This document shows positions 33,706 through 44,643 of a DNA stretch of 64,000 bases, piece after piece (the first letter of the stretch is position 1; the number at the start of each line of letters is the position of its first letter). The notes under the pieces were generated by a model, which saw only the letters and a list, made by a program, of their open reading frames with translations, was not told where the DNA came from and searched no databases. This DNA is from Phaeodactylum tricornutum CCAP 1055/1 (taxonomy: Eukaryota; Bacillariophyta; Bacillariophyceae; Surirellales; Neidiaceae). The DNA lies in assembly GCF_000150955.2 (NCBI RefSeq), contig NC_011683.1, positions 496,001 through 560,000 of the forward strand, in the 5' to 3' direction. The position numbers and the translations under genes are program-made.

Positions 33706-35277
33706 CTATCCATTTACTTCCAGATCGATAACGGAATTGCTACCATCGCTCTCCCTTGATGAGGTAGTCTTGACAGTTTCCGAAGAAGCCTTTCTCACCA
33801 TCTTCCTCGTTTTTGCGAGACGCCGAGCGTGACGTCGGCGTCTGCGTTGAGCAATGATTTTGAAGGCATCCATTTTTGCCGTCGCAAGGCAAGCTCCAAT
33901 CCAGCAGAGACTGGCAAATATGCTTAAGAGACTACCAGACCCTACTCGACAGTTTTTGTCAGAGCATATCATGGAATCAAAGAAAATCATCGAAAAAGAT
34001 TGAAAGAAGTAGGTTACGATGAAGCCAATTCCAATGGGCTTCAGATTGATTGATTGCCAGTAAACAGCGGAGCACAAGAAGATGGTGAAGAACACGCCCG
34101 ACAGTGCCGACAGCGTCAAAAAGATCCGCGCCAACTCAAACATGTTATCGTCAACATCCTCAGTTGTCAAGGGAATGACCGTACAGCCAGATTCACTGAC
34201 TACAGAGGTGTTGTAGCAGAGCTCCATTCTGATCATTCCGATCTTGTCCACAGCGTTATAGACGGGAGCAATATTGAGTGGCTCGCTTAGTACAACAAAC
34301 CTCGTACTTCGTCTGGAAAGGACAGACATCAACGACCCACAAATGGAAAGCAGAACGGCAATAGACGTCCACATTTTTCCATGAGCGAACCAGCGAAAGT
34401 GCCTTTCTTTTCGTGTATAGTTTATTTTGCCCAAGGGCAAAGCTCTGTCGGTAGATCGGGAATCGCCCTCGAAAGCATCACCGCTGAATCGATCTTGTTG
34501 CTCTGTACCTGATGCGACATTTGGCGAACCTGTCATTACACCAACGCAAAGATCCGGACTACGGTCGCCCCTCTCCAGGGTGCGGAGATCTCCCGAGTCC
34601 ATACTCGTTTCCGTGGCCACGTAAGAATCTTCCGAAAGGTTGGCTGCCTCGACACCAGAGCCATATTTGCTGCCATGTCTCGTAGCGACAAGCCTGTTTA
34701 TATCGTCGTCGAAATTCTTGACGGCCGGCATCTCTGAAAGAATTCTATCCCGATTTCCGAGTCGTTCTCTCGTTTGGTGTTTTGTGTGCGATTGGAAACT
34801 ATGTGCGCGAGAAAATACAGGTGGTCTGGGAGGAGTCGCAAGGTCCTCTTTGCGCAAAGGCAGGTTGTTGGCGGTGTTATCCGGAATATTTTGCCTGTTT
34901 TGGGGTGGCGTTGGCAGTGTCGCGGAGGGAAAGGTTCTTTGCGGTTGAGAACTGGTGTGAGTTGCCACTTTCGGGTCCACCGTGAGTACGTGCGTCTCCG
35001 GCTTTCGTACACTGTCCCCGTAGCGTGGACATTCCTCGTTCACTATTTCCGATGAATGTATCCGGACCTCTGCCGGCCGCAAACGAGGAGACTCCTCTTC
35101 CGACACAGTTCGGTTTGGAATTTTTATACGTTCGGGAGAGTCCAAATTTTTGTGGGGGAAACATACAGCCTCAAGGTCGTCTTGCAAGCGCGTGGTCCAG
35201 GTTTTACTGGAATCTTTCTCTTCTACCTCGACGCAGTCCCAACCACCGAGGAAGGACATCCATCGAGCAAAGTCCAT
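33706..35277 (-). CDS. Four-transmembrane protein of unknown function
   Basis: This is a single-exon protein of 523 residues. About 310 N-terminal residues are polar and disordered, Ser/Thr/Arg-rich. Then come four hydrophobic segments: WTSIAVLLSICGSLMSVL, IFLTLSALSGVFFTIFLCSA, GFIVTYFFQSFSMIFF and LLSIFASLCWIGACLATA. The loop between the first two contains two Cys (MELCYNTS and ESGCTVIP), and a second Cys pair sits after the third (MICSDKNC). The overall four-helix, Cys-loop pattern resembles claudin/tetraspan-like folds, but I do not recognise a family. The C-terminus is strongly basic (RRRRRHARRLAKTRK). The 3' end is only 54 bp from the convergent carboxypeptidase gene. Confidence 0.72.
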   Translation of the reverse strand: MDFARWMSFLGGWDCVEVEEKDSSKTWTTRLQDDLEAVCFPHKNLDSPERIKIPNRTVSEEESPRLRPAEVRIHSSEIVNEECPRYGDSVRKPETHVLTVDPKVATHTSSQPQRTFPSATLPTPPQNRQNIPDNTANNLPLRKEDLATPPRPPVFSRAHSFQSHTKHQTRERLGNRDRILSEMPAVKNFDDDINRLVATRHGSKYGSGVEAANLSEDSYVATETSMDSGDLRTLERGDRSPDLCVGVMTGSPNVASGTEQQDRFSGDAFEGDSRSTDRALPLGKINYTRKERHFRWFAHGKMWTSIAVLLSICGSLMSVLSRRSTRFVVLSEPLNIAPVYNAVDKIGMIRMELCYNTSVVSESGCTVIPLTTEDVDDNMFELARIFLTLSALSGVFFTIFLCSAVYWQSINLKPIGIGFIVTYFFQSFSMIFFDSMICSDKNCRVGSGSLLSIFASLCWIGACLATAKMDAFKIIAQRRRRRHARRLAKTRKMVRKASSETVKTTSSRESDGSNSVIDLEVNG

Positions 35278-35916
35278 CCTGACGACGATGGCTTTCCGGG
35301 CGAAGCGTATTTGTGCGGCAAGGCCTTGTTGCTTTCGAGATAGTATAGGAAAGGATCAGATTGTTAATTCAATGGGAGAAATTGGGGGGAAGTGCACGCT
35401 ATTGCCACCAAGCGTTGAAACCCTATTGGCTATAAAAGCGTGAAGCGTGTCAAAAAGGAGCGAAAACATAGCAACATGAGTGCGTCGCACCAATACTATG
35501 GAGTCTTGTCCATTCAAACGACATAATAGGCCAGGCTCATTAGCAAAATTAGATTGCTGAACTGACATCTGCGTTCATAACACATAATTCATGAACGGAA
35601 ACGTTTTCCTAAGGGCAATATTATTCCTTGTAACTCGCGAAATCAAAGAAACTTCTTATAAGATGTAACAGCGCCGGGCATGACAGTCTGTACCTCGACC
35701 CACATTCGTTCGTGTCACTCCCGTCAGATGTTGTCCTCGTGAAGGTCTCAGCTTTCGTTTCTCTCGACTCGGGTCGTTGTTAACTGCAACTCGAAATGAA
35801 CTACCACTGACCGTACGTGTAAGGTAGGCTCGTCTTGTGGCCTGGCGTGACCTGCCCGTGGAAGTCAACCAACACTGTAAAAGCGATTTCGCCTGTTCAG
35901 TCGTTTTGGGGGAAAG
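35278..35916. other. Divergent intergenic region
   Basis: This holds the promoters of the four-TM protein and the TOM1-like protein. No gene or repeat is recognised. Confidence 0.5.
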
Positions 35917-37031
35917 ATGCTTCGACGACTAACCATCAAGGCTCTGGACGAGGAGGCGCACCGCCACGTTGCGAATATTACTATCACCTCGACAGTCACA
36001 ATTCGGGTGACACCCAAGGACGATTTTCTTGTTTCATGGGCCATTTTGTGGGCTGGTTTTGTGATCGCGTCTCTAGTCGCGACGTGGCAAGTCTGGAAAG
36101 AATCGCGGAGTCTGTCGACTCGCCGAGGACAAACCGAAGAAGAGCAAGCCACCGATGGAGTTTCGACAGCCGATGTTGCCCGAAGTATCGTACGTTTTCC
36201 GTGAAAGGCAAATCCCATGGTTGCCGGAACCCTTGGATCTCACCCACCCTTGAATTCTATGACTGCCGTCTATTCCAGTTTCGACGCCTACTTCTCGCCG
36301 CTATGGCATCACGCATAGTTCTGATGCCCGTACAAATCTGGTCGACTCCCGTCTGGTGGCAGTTCGTGGGCGACACTTTGCCGGAAATGCTCTTTGCTGC
36401 AGCCTGGACATTACTGGTTAGCTTTTTTGTACAGTTGGTCGGGATTGCGACAGGAACGAGCACCAGCACCATGCCGGGTATTGTAATTCAAGGGACTGCG
36501 TACGTTGTGTATTTATTGTTGATCACCTTGCAACTCTGGAATAGTGTTGCGTCCGTACTACTGTACGCCTTGTTGTGCTGCATCTATGCAGCCTTGTTCG
36601 GGACTGTCTCGTATTTTTGTCCAAGACTGCTGTCGATTTTGCAACCCAGTTTGGTTCAACACGGTGGCTTGGTGACACGAATATCGATTTGCACCGTGCT
36701 GTGCATCTCCATGTTTGGAGCCCATACGATTGGCTATGCTCGACTCGTCTTAGCCCCACCCCATAGAGTATTCTGGTGGTGGAACTATGGAGTTTTGGAA
36801 CTTTTGCCATCGAGTATTTTCCTCGTGATTATGAACCCCAGCTCGAATAAAAGCTCGGAGCGAGAACACGAAGACCTATCGACTGATGGAAGCCGCAAGA
36901 TTGGGAGGACGGATTCCGCTAGCTCCGCTATGAGCCACCCAACGGGAAATAGTAGGAAACAGCAAGAGACAATTGCACTCCTCAAAAACTCGCCCGTGTA
37001 CGGTTCTTCTGGAAAAACAACTACTACCTAA
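35917..37031 (+). CDS. Multi-pass membrane protein, TOM1/THH1-like
   Basis: Exon 1 (35917-36189) and exon 2 (36279-37031) are joined over an 89-bp intron with a GTACGT donor, phase 0, giving 341 residues. The second frame stays open far upstream of the acceptor, but that stretch is compositionally random, whereas exon 1 supplies a membrane helix (LVSWAILWAGFVIASLVA). About seven hydrophobic segments follow in all, including LPEMLFAAAWTLLVSFFVQL, YVVYLLLITLQLW, VLLYALLCCIYAALFGTVS and ISICTVLCISMFGAHTI, then a cytosolic Ser-rich tail. The pattern suggests the TOM1/THH1 (DUF1084) seven-TM family, known in plants from tobamovirus host factors, but the match is by topology and a few residues only. 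Confidence 0.68.
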
Positions 37032-37119
37032 CTGGATAATTCATCCTAACGAAACCTTTGGCTATACTAGCGCTTCCCTTGCTTTAACTTTTGTGTATTT
37101 CACAATCGCGTTTTTCGTG

Positions 37120-38054
37120 TTACTTTGGAGTGAGATCCACGTCGTCGTCTTCGTCATAAAAGTAAGTCGCCGGTATCGGAATAACATAACGGGCCGGAAC
37201 GCGACGGTGAGGGGTGCGCCCCTGAGCGTCATCGTCATCCTCAAACTTGACGATGATCTCTTTCACTGTGGGCTCCCCCAACCGATCCACCTTCCAAATG
37301 GGATCCTTGCTAATTTTGGCACGGTAGAACGAAGTGGTTTCGGGGAAAATAGCCATGCAATCGTTATCTTTCTTGAAGCATCCTTCCGCCCCGGTGGAAA
37401 GGCGCATCACGTGACTCCAAGGCAAGCGGATGAGCTTACTCGTGTCGTCTTCATCTTGCACATCGTACGTTTCCGTGTCGGTGTAGAATCGCTGCACGGA
37501 CGCCAAAATCCAAGAACCGTTTTCATCCGTCCGGGTAACTTTGGCAGCGACTTGTTCACCGGGTCCGGCAGCCAGTTTGCTGCGCTTTCTCTTTCGTGCA
37601 GGAAGGGCCAAAGCACGCCCATCGAAAAAGGCCGTTTGGCGAGCATACTCCGTAGCACCCGGTCCCTTTTCGAGACGTTCCAGAAAGCCACCGATGCATT
37701 CTTCTTCGTCAACTTCCATTGCTTCAAAATGGCGGGCCACGGCAACAGCAAGTTCCGAAGGAGGAGCTTCGGCACGCACCGCAACGCCTAGATGTTGATA
37801 AAGACGAGGTGAGAGAACATGGCGCCTGAACAACTCGAACAATCGCACGGTGTCAACCCAAACACTGAGGAACATTGTTCAACCATCCGGTACTCACCGT
37901 GATGGTCAATGTAGCTCAACAACGTAAGGCCTGCGAGCTTTCGAAAATCCAGTCCAACCCCACGTGGATACGACCGAGAATGGGTTTGCTTTCCCGAGCC
38001 TCGACGCGCTACTTTTCCCGCGGGTGCAGTGGTTGTCGCAGTGGCGGGTCCCAT
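37120..38054 (-). CDS. SAP30-type Sin3-binding region fused to SGF29 double-Tudor domain
   Basis: Exon 1 (38054-37894, ATG in GACCATGG context) and exon 2 (37825-37120) are joined over a 68-bp intron (GTACCG donor, phase 2), giving 288 residues. After a basic N-terminus, residues about 36-97 read LDFRKLAGLTLLSYIDHHGE, then SELAVAVARHFEAMEVDEEE and CIGGFLERL; this parallels the SAP30/SAP30L Sin3-interaction helices (VDLxxLxxxTLRRY... VSRHF...V). After KRKRSK comes an SGF29 module: GEQVAAKV, GSWILASVQRFYTDTETYDV, DCMAIFPETTSFYRAKI and FEDDDD...VPARYVIPIP. SGF29 reads H3K4me3 in SAGA; SAP30 belongs to the Sin3-HDAC complex. One protein with both is unexpected. The splice is inferred, and the SAP30 match is by pattern. 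Confidence 0.78.
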
Positions 38055-39050
38055 GGTCAACGAAGCTTTCCTCGGCAAATGGAGACAACTGTCGAATGTT
38101 CCCACGATATGTGCTGCGTTGATGTCGTGTTTTCGTCGTGCTCGAAGGAACCTGGAGGAGGACGTTCACGAAGTATGCTTGTCTGTGAAAATGCTGTCGT
38201 TGCCCATCTCCCCGCGTTACCTTGAGTCTTTAACAGATCTGAGCAGTAAGTGTCCCCACTGTCAAATTTCCCAGAACCACGACGAAAATCGAATAAGTAT
38301 TACAGCTAGCTACGGTTTTCAGGTAAAGTCCCAGTTTTCAACCTTTTATTTTCAATTTTTCCCATAGTTAAATGTAAGGTTCAACTGTGGTTCGTTGACA
38401 CTGTTTTTGGGAAAACTTATCGTTCACTCCCAGAGCTACTTTGCATTCAACAAATATCAAAACCACTATATATATAACCTCGAAAGTTGGTGGGGCTGCT
38501 TTTCCGAGATTCTATTTTCAGAAGCGCAAACAGATTATCAATCCCGTTCTTTGAACGTCTTTCAACTTCGAAACCGTTTCTGTAGTACTTTGGGGCTGCA
38601 ACAGCTGCGTGAATAGCTATGTGCCAAGAAAGTATAGCCAAGGACAGTGATGCGTGTTTGTCGACGCTTCCAGGCTGGTTCTTCACTTTCAATACGCTTG
38701 CTTTGAGCACGCACGTTTTTTACATGACGGAGCCAATTTGCTGACAGTGAAAGCAAACGACTCACTGTCAGCCCATCTATTCCGAAAGGGAAATGAATGT
38801 TGTCATCGCTAGCGTAAATGGTCTGCATACTATTTTCATTCAGTAAGCATCTAAACTTTTCTATGAATGGCTTCTGTTTGCATCAAAACCCTATTCTTTG
38901 GATTTGAAGCAAGTCGTATCAATAAATAGAATGCCTAACTGTAAAACAGTCGATACTCATTTTGAAATGCAAATAAAATACTTCAGAGGGTTCGGCAAAG
39001 CCGTTCGTGTCTGTTTACATAGAAAATCAACTGAGACCGGCCACGGTAGC
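38055..39050. other. Intergenic region
   Basis: This is an AT-rich 1-kb spacer between minus-strand genes. It holds CTAACTGTAAAA at about 38936 and two TGACAGTGA/TCACTGTCA copies at about 38747-38768 in inverted orientation. No gene is recognised. Confidence 0.5.
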
Positions 39051-40300
39051 TTAGTTTGCGTAACGCAGTGCACTGATTGCAGCGTTTACTATCTCCGCGG
39101 TGGAAGATTGATTTTGGTACTGCCCCTGCTGTTGACTTTGCATGTTTTGATGGTGTGGTACGTACTGATTCATCATCCCATTCCCCTTCATTAAATCATA
39201 GCCGTGGCCATTGTTCCCGTGCATCCCCATCATGTTTTGACTATGGCCCCCTCCCATGCCCATATTTGGGTACAAAGCATTTGTGAGCGAAAGCGATTCG
39301 CCATCATGCATACCACCGTGCATACCAGCATACATGGCCGCCGGATTGTGCATATAGTGGTTCGCTTTGTTTTGTAAGTAGTGATCGAACATCATCCGCT
39401 TGTGCATGTTTTCGTCCATGGGCCCGTCGAAAGGGCGCTTCATTGCGTAGGATGGCATCTGATGTTGATCTTGCTTGCGACTAGTAGCGGCGGTAATCGA
39501 TCGCATCTTTGCCATGATCTCGGCGTTGTCTCGCTGGAAAAATTCGTTGCCGAAGATGATCGGGTCGTCCGGACCAATTCCGCGGTTGACTTGACGGAAT
39601 CCCCATCTATAAAGCTTGCGCGTAAAGCTCGAAAACTTGGTCTGCTTGAAGAACTTGGGAACAACATTGCGAGTGAACTTTTCGGGATCATTTATCACAA
39701 AAGACCTTCCGTCCCCGAGCCATTCCACGCAAAAGCCTTTTCCTTGCTCATTAGCATAGCGCATCAAGTTCATAAGCTTTTTGTACAGAGACGGATGAGA
39801 GTGAAGTGTCAGCAAAAAAAAACATCCCAGCCCGATAGTTGACGAAACAGCACTGCCCAAATGAAATAGGGCGCACATTGCAGTGAAAATATCAGGACAA
39901 AACTACCTAGAAGCCAGTACTGCTTCTACGGCAGCGATAAAAACACCTTGCCCCGTTCGATCGGAAACCACGTCTCCCAGCGTCATGGAAGGCTTACCTT
40001 TTCAGGAAATGTAGGGGCCGCGTCGGGTTTCTTGTGATCGGGAAGGTAGCGTTTGCTTGCGTCTTCCTCTTTCATATCTGACTTTTCAGCCGACTTTGGC
40101 GCATCAACTTTCCCTTCCGTCTTCGTACCCTCAATTTCTTTTTTGTCGTCGTTGGGGGGAGTTCCGGGGCGACCCTCATCGGACTCCTCGTCGCCGAGAG
40201 CTGTCAGAGCGGATGCAGCTTCCATTATGCTCCGAAGCTTTTCTTTTGTAACAGGCTTTTTGCTGCTTTTGTTGTCTTCTATCTTGTCGGCGTCAGTCAT
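39051..40300 (-). CDS. Heat-shock-factor-type transcription factor (HSF A)
   Basis: Exon 1 (40300-39998) encodes an acidic/basic N-terminus of 101 residues ending APTFPEK. A 221-bp intron (GTAAGC donor, phase 0) separates exon 2 (39776-39051). Together they form the HSF DNA-binding domain: FPEKLMNLMRYANEQGKGFC, VEWLGDGRSFVINDPEKF, VVPKFFKQTKFSSFTRKLYR, WGFRQV, and FGNEFFQRDN. FSSFTRKLYRWGFRQV is the recognition helix. The C-terminus is rich in Met, His, Gln and Asn (MYAGMHGGMHDGE, QNMQSQQQGQYQNQ) without a clear heptad oligomerisation region. HSF-type regulators are strongly expanded in diatoms, and few are thought to be true heat regulators. 342 residues. Confidence 0.9.
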
Positions 40301-42602
40301 CGTCTTGCGTTGCGTGTTCGGTGGACCAGTTGATAGTTTGTGCGAGACCGAATTAATTGGATAGCCGCTACGTAGAGACGTATTGGTTCGTACACAGAGC
40401 CAGGCAGGCAAAACATGCCTTGCGCGGAAAGAATATCTCCTGTACTAAAACTACGTTGCTTTTCGCAGGATTGAGAAAATTGACCTTTTTCCTAATTGGT
40501 TTCAGTGTTCCCGGCAATGACCGCATAGATAAATAAACTTTTATATTTCTGATATTAAAAATATCTTCTGTTTAAATTTATTATCGACAAAAATAAGTAA
40601 ATAAACCTGCGAAACAGGTCTGATCTCTGTCATACAAATTGATATTATCGTGATGCCAATAAATGTGTCTCTTGCTGACCACAACAAAAGTCGATAATTG
40701 TCTCTTTTCTATAAATGACAGGTGACCTCCGATCAAATCATATTAATTGGCTTTACATTTAAAACAGATCTCGGTAAATCACGAATCTCATATCAATGTC
40801 GGATACCTGTGATTCTCCGAGTACTTTCGTATGAGTGTCGTAATGTAAATATGGAGATAGTGAAATGCGTTTTCTCCTCTTATTGTCGCTGGTCAAAATC
40901 GACTGTTGATTGTTTGTTCCGTCGAAAAGTCAAGGCAGAGAAAAATGTCAAGAGGCCGTACAAATACTGATGTCGCACAACATCGCGAACAGTTGGACTT
41001 CGATCAGTGTAACTGAATAGGCAGACATGGAAAAATTGAGCCCAACTTCAGAATCAGAATTACCTGTAGTGATAGGATACGAACTTACTCTTAGAAATAC
41101 GATATGGTACTTTGGTAAAAGAGTGTTTTGACATTTTCAATTGTGGTAACTGTTAGTAATTTTCGACTTTTCTACTGAACGAAATATTTACTCGGTCCGT
41201 GCAGTCATCCCAAGCGAGCTTATGCTTTGGATCACCCTGCCTTTGGCCATCGGCGTTAAGACAGCTGACATTGTGGAAGTTGCAGTTACGGAGCGCAAAC
41301 TTAATTGTCCTATGTCATACCTGTTAGGACTAGTGCCGTTTGACGGGTCAGAAGTTGGTCCACGACAATAACAGAAAGTGGAAGAACCCATGGCGTGCGA
41401 AGGCTCTACTAGGTTGTGGTTTGAGTCCTATATGGCTTGTGTTGTTTCCATGAACTAAACGCTTGCCTATTCTAATGCAACTTTTATGGTAAAGTATCCC
41501 TATCATTATTGTGAGATAAAGCACAGATTGCAAGAATTACTTGAACCAACGGAAACCCGACCAGGGACTGCCTTTCTAAACTTACGTTTGTATACCACAA
41601 GGACGCAGGATTACTTCTCTGGTATATCTTTTTAATCTGAGAAGAGCTGCTCCAAAGTCCAAAGTAGCACGCCTCTGCGAAAGTATGGACACAAAGTTTG
41701 GTCAATCGACATTCTCAATTTTACGTTCCAATAGGAAGTTGAGCCTTCCCGCATTTCCTTTGTGTAGATCGTAGTTTTTGATGCAGTAAGATTCGCAACG
41801 AAACTAAGCGCGCTGGTACAAGCGTGCCGTGGACGACAAGGGGGTTTGCTAATTTTCTTTAAACCTCGAAATGGTGAAAGAGGAATGTTGGTCAGTCATA
41901 GTAATGCGCAAAAGGTTGCATTTACTGGTTCAATATCTGAGGGTTCGCTGTCGATGAAAAACTCCGATGACCTGGGTCATCTATATCTCAACATGTCACC
42001 AGATGGTAGATAGTTACAATTATGATAAGTTATGATTTCCCGGGAATTCGAAAAAGAGTGTTCAAATATAAATCGTAAACACTAACTATATATTTAGAAA
42101 TGAAACATGAGACATCATAAAAAATACTACTTATGGTACTGTTGGCTGGAACACGCAAATCGCTCAAGCAACAAGAAAAGCAGTCATCAAAGCAAAACCA
42201 ACTTTAAGATGCCTAACAGTAAATATCTAATCGTGAATTTCGGTTTAGCGTCTTTACGGCCTACAGCAGTCAATCCATTTCGTAATTTACTTTTTCCTTG
42301 ATTTTCCTTACAAAAGTGGTACGTAAAAGTACTTCCAGATTAATGTTGCAGTTGGGCAATCCTGACGTGTGAGTCGCGCGTTTCTCCCTTCTTCTGGGCA
42401 GAGCAGCTTCCAGTAAAAATTTCCCTTCGAAAACGTGAAACAGTGTAGCCGACAGCGGGGTATTGACTACTTGAGACTGTTCACTCTCCGTTCACAAAAT
42501 ATTACTATCACAACACATTCCAACTGTGCACTCCCAAGTTGCGTCTCTTTACGGAACAAGGTTGACTAGTGCTGTGGCATTTGTCATTGCGAATCAGACA
42601 AA
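40301..42602. other. 2.3-kb AT-rich gap between divergent HSF genes
   Basis: This is the second-largest gene-poor stretch of the window (the transposon region is larger). It contains TAACTGTTA at about 41147 and its reverse complement TTACTGTTA-type copy at about 42216. No coding frame over 85 codons shows family features, and I see no tRNA. It may hold regulatory DNA for both HSF genes or an unseen non-coding RNA. Confidence 0.45.
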
Positions 42603-43952
42603 ATGTCGTGGTATTTCGCAAGTCTACCTTCGGCATCGGATCGTTGCTTGGACGCCTCAACAAGATCGACTCTTCATCAACTTCTGAAAAACGAAGAAGA
42701 ACTGAGCAGTTTTCAGCGTACTAGAGTATGTCCAGGAGATTGTCAACGGAGACTTTTGGATAGTCTCATCACTCCTCCTTTCTTCTTTAGAGGCGAGGCA
42801 CCATCTGGTCTCGGGGATTACAGCGACGTTCCGTTTCATCAGCTTCCCAGAACTTTTTTGGGAAGTGAGCCAGCAATAGCTCCGGCTGAGATGCGCAGCC
42901 TGCGTTTTCCACTCCCGGCTAAGCTCAACGCTATTCTTTCCAACCATGAAAATGAGCATATTGTTTCTTGGATGCCGCACGGACAAGCATGGCGAATTCA
43001 TGATCTTGATCGATTCCGTGATCAGATTCTACCTGTTTATTTTGATTGCGGCTCATGTGCTGGTAGCATCAATGCATTTTTGCGCCTTTTAAAGCTTTGG
43101 GGGTTCCGTCAGCTCGCGCATGGACCCGACATTTCCGCATTTTATAACGAGGTATGCCTGCTTCATAAAGTTTCCAAAAAATGCAATATTTGTGTTATCA
43201 CAACAATTGTACTAAGATTTTCTTCCCTCTTCAAACAGATGTTTCTTCGAGGCATGCCGAATCTGCATAGACTGATGCGCGCTTTCGACAGCAATATAAG
43301 GCAATCTCTTTATACCACCCCTGAGCCCAATCTATCAGCTTTTCCCGTGTTGCAATACAACCAGCCTGCGTCTCGAATAGACCCGACTTCAAACGCGCTA
43401 CACTCGCTCAAAATGTCCCGAGATCTTCACTTTCGCTCGCTGGTGCTATCTTCTATGCTACTTTCAAAGGGCGCGTTGTGCAAAAAGGGGTCATCCGTTG
43501 TTTCTTCACAAAAGAGCAGAGCGTCTTTTTGCAGCAATACCAAAGAGGAGACTTCAGACCTTGATGGTTTAGATTTAAATACTGGCTTGCTTGCAGCACA
43601 GGAGCTTCACTTGAGCAGCATGGCGAACATGAATCAAGATCGGCAAGTTGATAAATCCCAAGGCCTGGCTTCGGGTTTGGTTCGCATCGGATTCTGTGGT
43701 AGGAAAGATTTTGCCGGTAGCCGTTTAGAGGACCCTGAAAAACTCCAGCCCACCAAGAATGGAACAGGGTCAGAATCAGTCGTATGCCCCGTCTCGTCCT
43801 CTTCAAACCTGATGACAAGAAAAGGGCGGAAAAGATGGCTGCCTTCATTGGGCCCCAAGCAAACATTTTCTGGTCCCGATCCGGGCTTATGCGAGTGGTT
43901 TTGTACCAATCCAGAAGTGTTTGCTTCCTTGGCAGACTCGCCGCAATCTTGA
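42603..43952 (+). CDS. Divergent heat-shock-factor-type protein (HSF B)
   Basis: Exons 42603-43151 and 43239-43952 are joined over an 87-bp intron (GTATGC donor) without an in-frame stop. Splicing gives FYNEMFLRGMPNLHRLMRA, the normal end of an HSF domain. The domain starts near residue 100: FPLPAKLNAILSNHENEHIV, SWMPHGQAWRIHDLDRF, QILPVYF, then SINAFLRLLKLWGFRQLAHG as the recognition helix, where the usual FxRQLNxYGFR has become FLRLLKLWGFR. The residues around the conserved Arg are unusual, so DNA specificity may differ. The remaining 220 residues are Ser-rich and unstructured. A start at Met97 is also possible. About 420 residues from the first ATG. Confidence 0.83.
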   Translation: MSWYFASLPSASDRCLDASTRSTLHQLLKNEEELSSFQRTRVCPGDCQRRLLDSLITPPFFFRGEAPSGLGDYSDVPFHQLPRTFLGSEPAIAPAEMRSLRFPLPAKLNAILSNHENEHIVSWMPHGQAWRIHDLDRFRDQILPVYFDCGSCAGSINAFLRLLKLWGFRQLAHGPDISAFYNEVCLLHKVSKKCNICVITTIVLRFSSLFKQMFLRGMPNLHRLMRAFDSNIRQSLYTTPEPNLSAFPVLQYNQPASRIDPTSNALHSLKMSRDLHFRSLVLSSMLLSKGALCKKGSSVVSSQKSRASFCSNTKEETSDLDGLDLNTGLLAAQELHLSSMANMNQDRQVDKSQGLASGLVRIGFCGRKDFAGSRLEDPEKLQPTKNGTGSESVVCPVSSSSNLMTRKGRKRWLPSLGPKQTFSGPDPGLCEWFCTNPEVFASLADSPQS

Positions 43953-44076
43953 TGAGAAAGGTGGATGTGAGAAGGAGATACCCCGTGCATCATAACAGTT
44001 GATGAGATTTTCTTTTTGTTTTCATTCCATTCAAAAATTGACAGTATTTTAAAGAAACGAATATAATGTAAAAGTT

Positions 44077-44643
44077 CTACGAAAGCTCATCAGGAAGCTG
44101 ACGGCTCTGGATGTAAATTAAGTGCCAGCCAAACTGCGTCTGAATTGGGCCGAGAGTTTCTCCAACTTTGCTGATGGGACTAAAGCATGCCTTGTCGAAC
44201 GGCGGTGCCATGGCGCCTTGCTTGAATTTCCCCAAATTTCCCCCTTGATTCTTGGACGGGCAGGCCGAGTACTTTTTGGCGTACTTGGCGAAAAGATTTG
44301 CGTCGTTGTTGATTTTGCTCTTATAATCCTCCAAAGTGTTTTTGGCTTCTTCCGTGTGATCCATCAGTAAGATATGCGAAGCCTCGCAGAAGGCAGGAGT
44401 TCCGCTCCACTGCGAGATCAAGAAATAAAGCGACAGAAATCCAATCACCAGCGTCGTCGGGCTGACCCAGAACTGATAGTCTCCGACCTGAAAGTTCTGG
44501 ATGTACCAAGGCTTGGCGAGATCCCGTGCTCGCTTCATCTCATCCTGATCTTTGGTGGTGTCTACGCTGAACGCCGTGGCAATGAAGAAAAGAAGGCAAG
44601 CAAGGAATGCCATGATCTGCAACGGCAGTGCTCGGGGAGCCAT
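44077..44643 (-). CDS. Membrane-anchored parvulin-type peptidyl-prolyl isomerase
   Basis: I use the ATG at 44643 (MAPRALPLQIMAFLACLLFF), which gives a signal-anchor; an ORF extension to 44820 has no features. A second hydrophobic segment (SPTTLVIGFLSLYFLIS) precedes the rotamase domain: EASHILLMDH, LFAKYAKKYSACPS, GGNLGKFKQGAMAPPFDKAC, FSPISKVGETLGPIQTQFGW and HLIYIQSR. These are the standard parvulin landmarks, including the two conserved His. It would catalyse proline cis-trans isomerisation at a membrane, probably ER or plastid envelope. The target compartment cannot be fixed. 188 residues, single exon. Confidence 0.9.
   Translation of the reverse strand: MAPRALPLQIMAFLACLLFFIATAFSVDTTKDQDEMKRARDLAKPWYIQNFQVGDYQFWVSPTTLVIGFLSLYFLISQWSGTPAFCEASHILLMDHTEEAKNTLEDYKSKINNDANLFAKYAKKYSACPSKNQGGNLGKFKQGAMAPPFDKACFSPISKVGETLGPIQTQFGWHLIYIQSRQLPDELS

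Noticed and set aside
35835-36270. Upstream extension of the TOM1-like frame to 35835
   Set aside because: The stretch is compositionally random and overlaps the better exon 1 in another frame, which supplies a membrane helix and a matching splice.
42050-42430. Heat-shock elements (GAA/TTC arrays) before HSF B
   Set aside because: GAATTCGAA and CTTCGAAAACGTGAA occur, but the two-base spacing of real elements is not kept.
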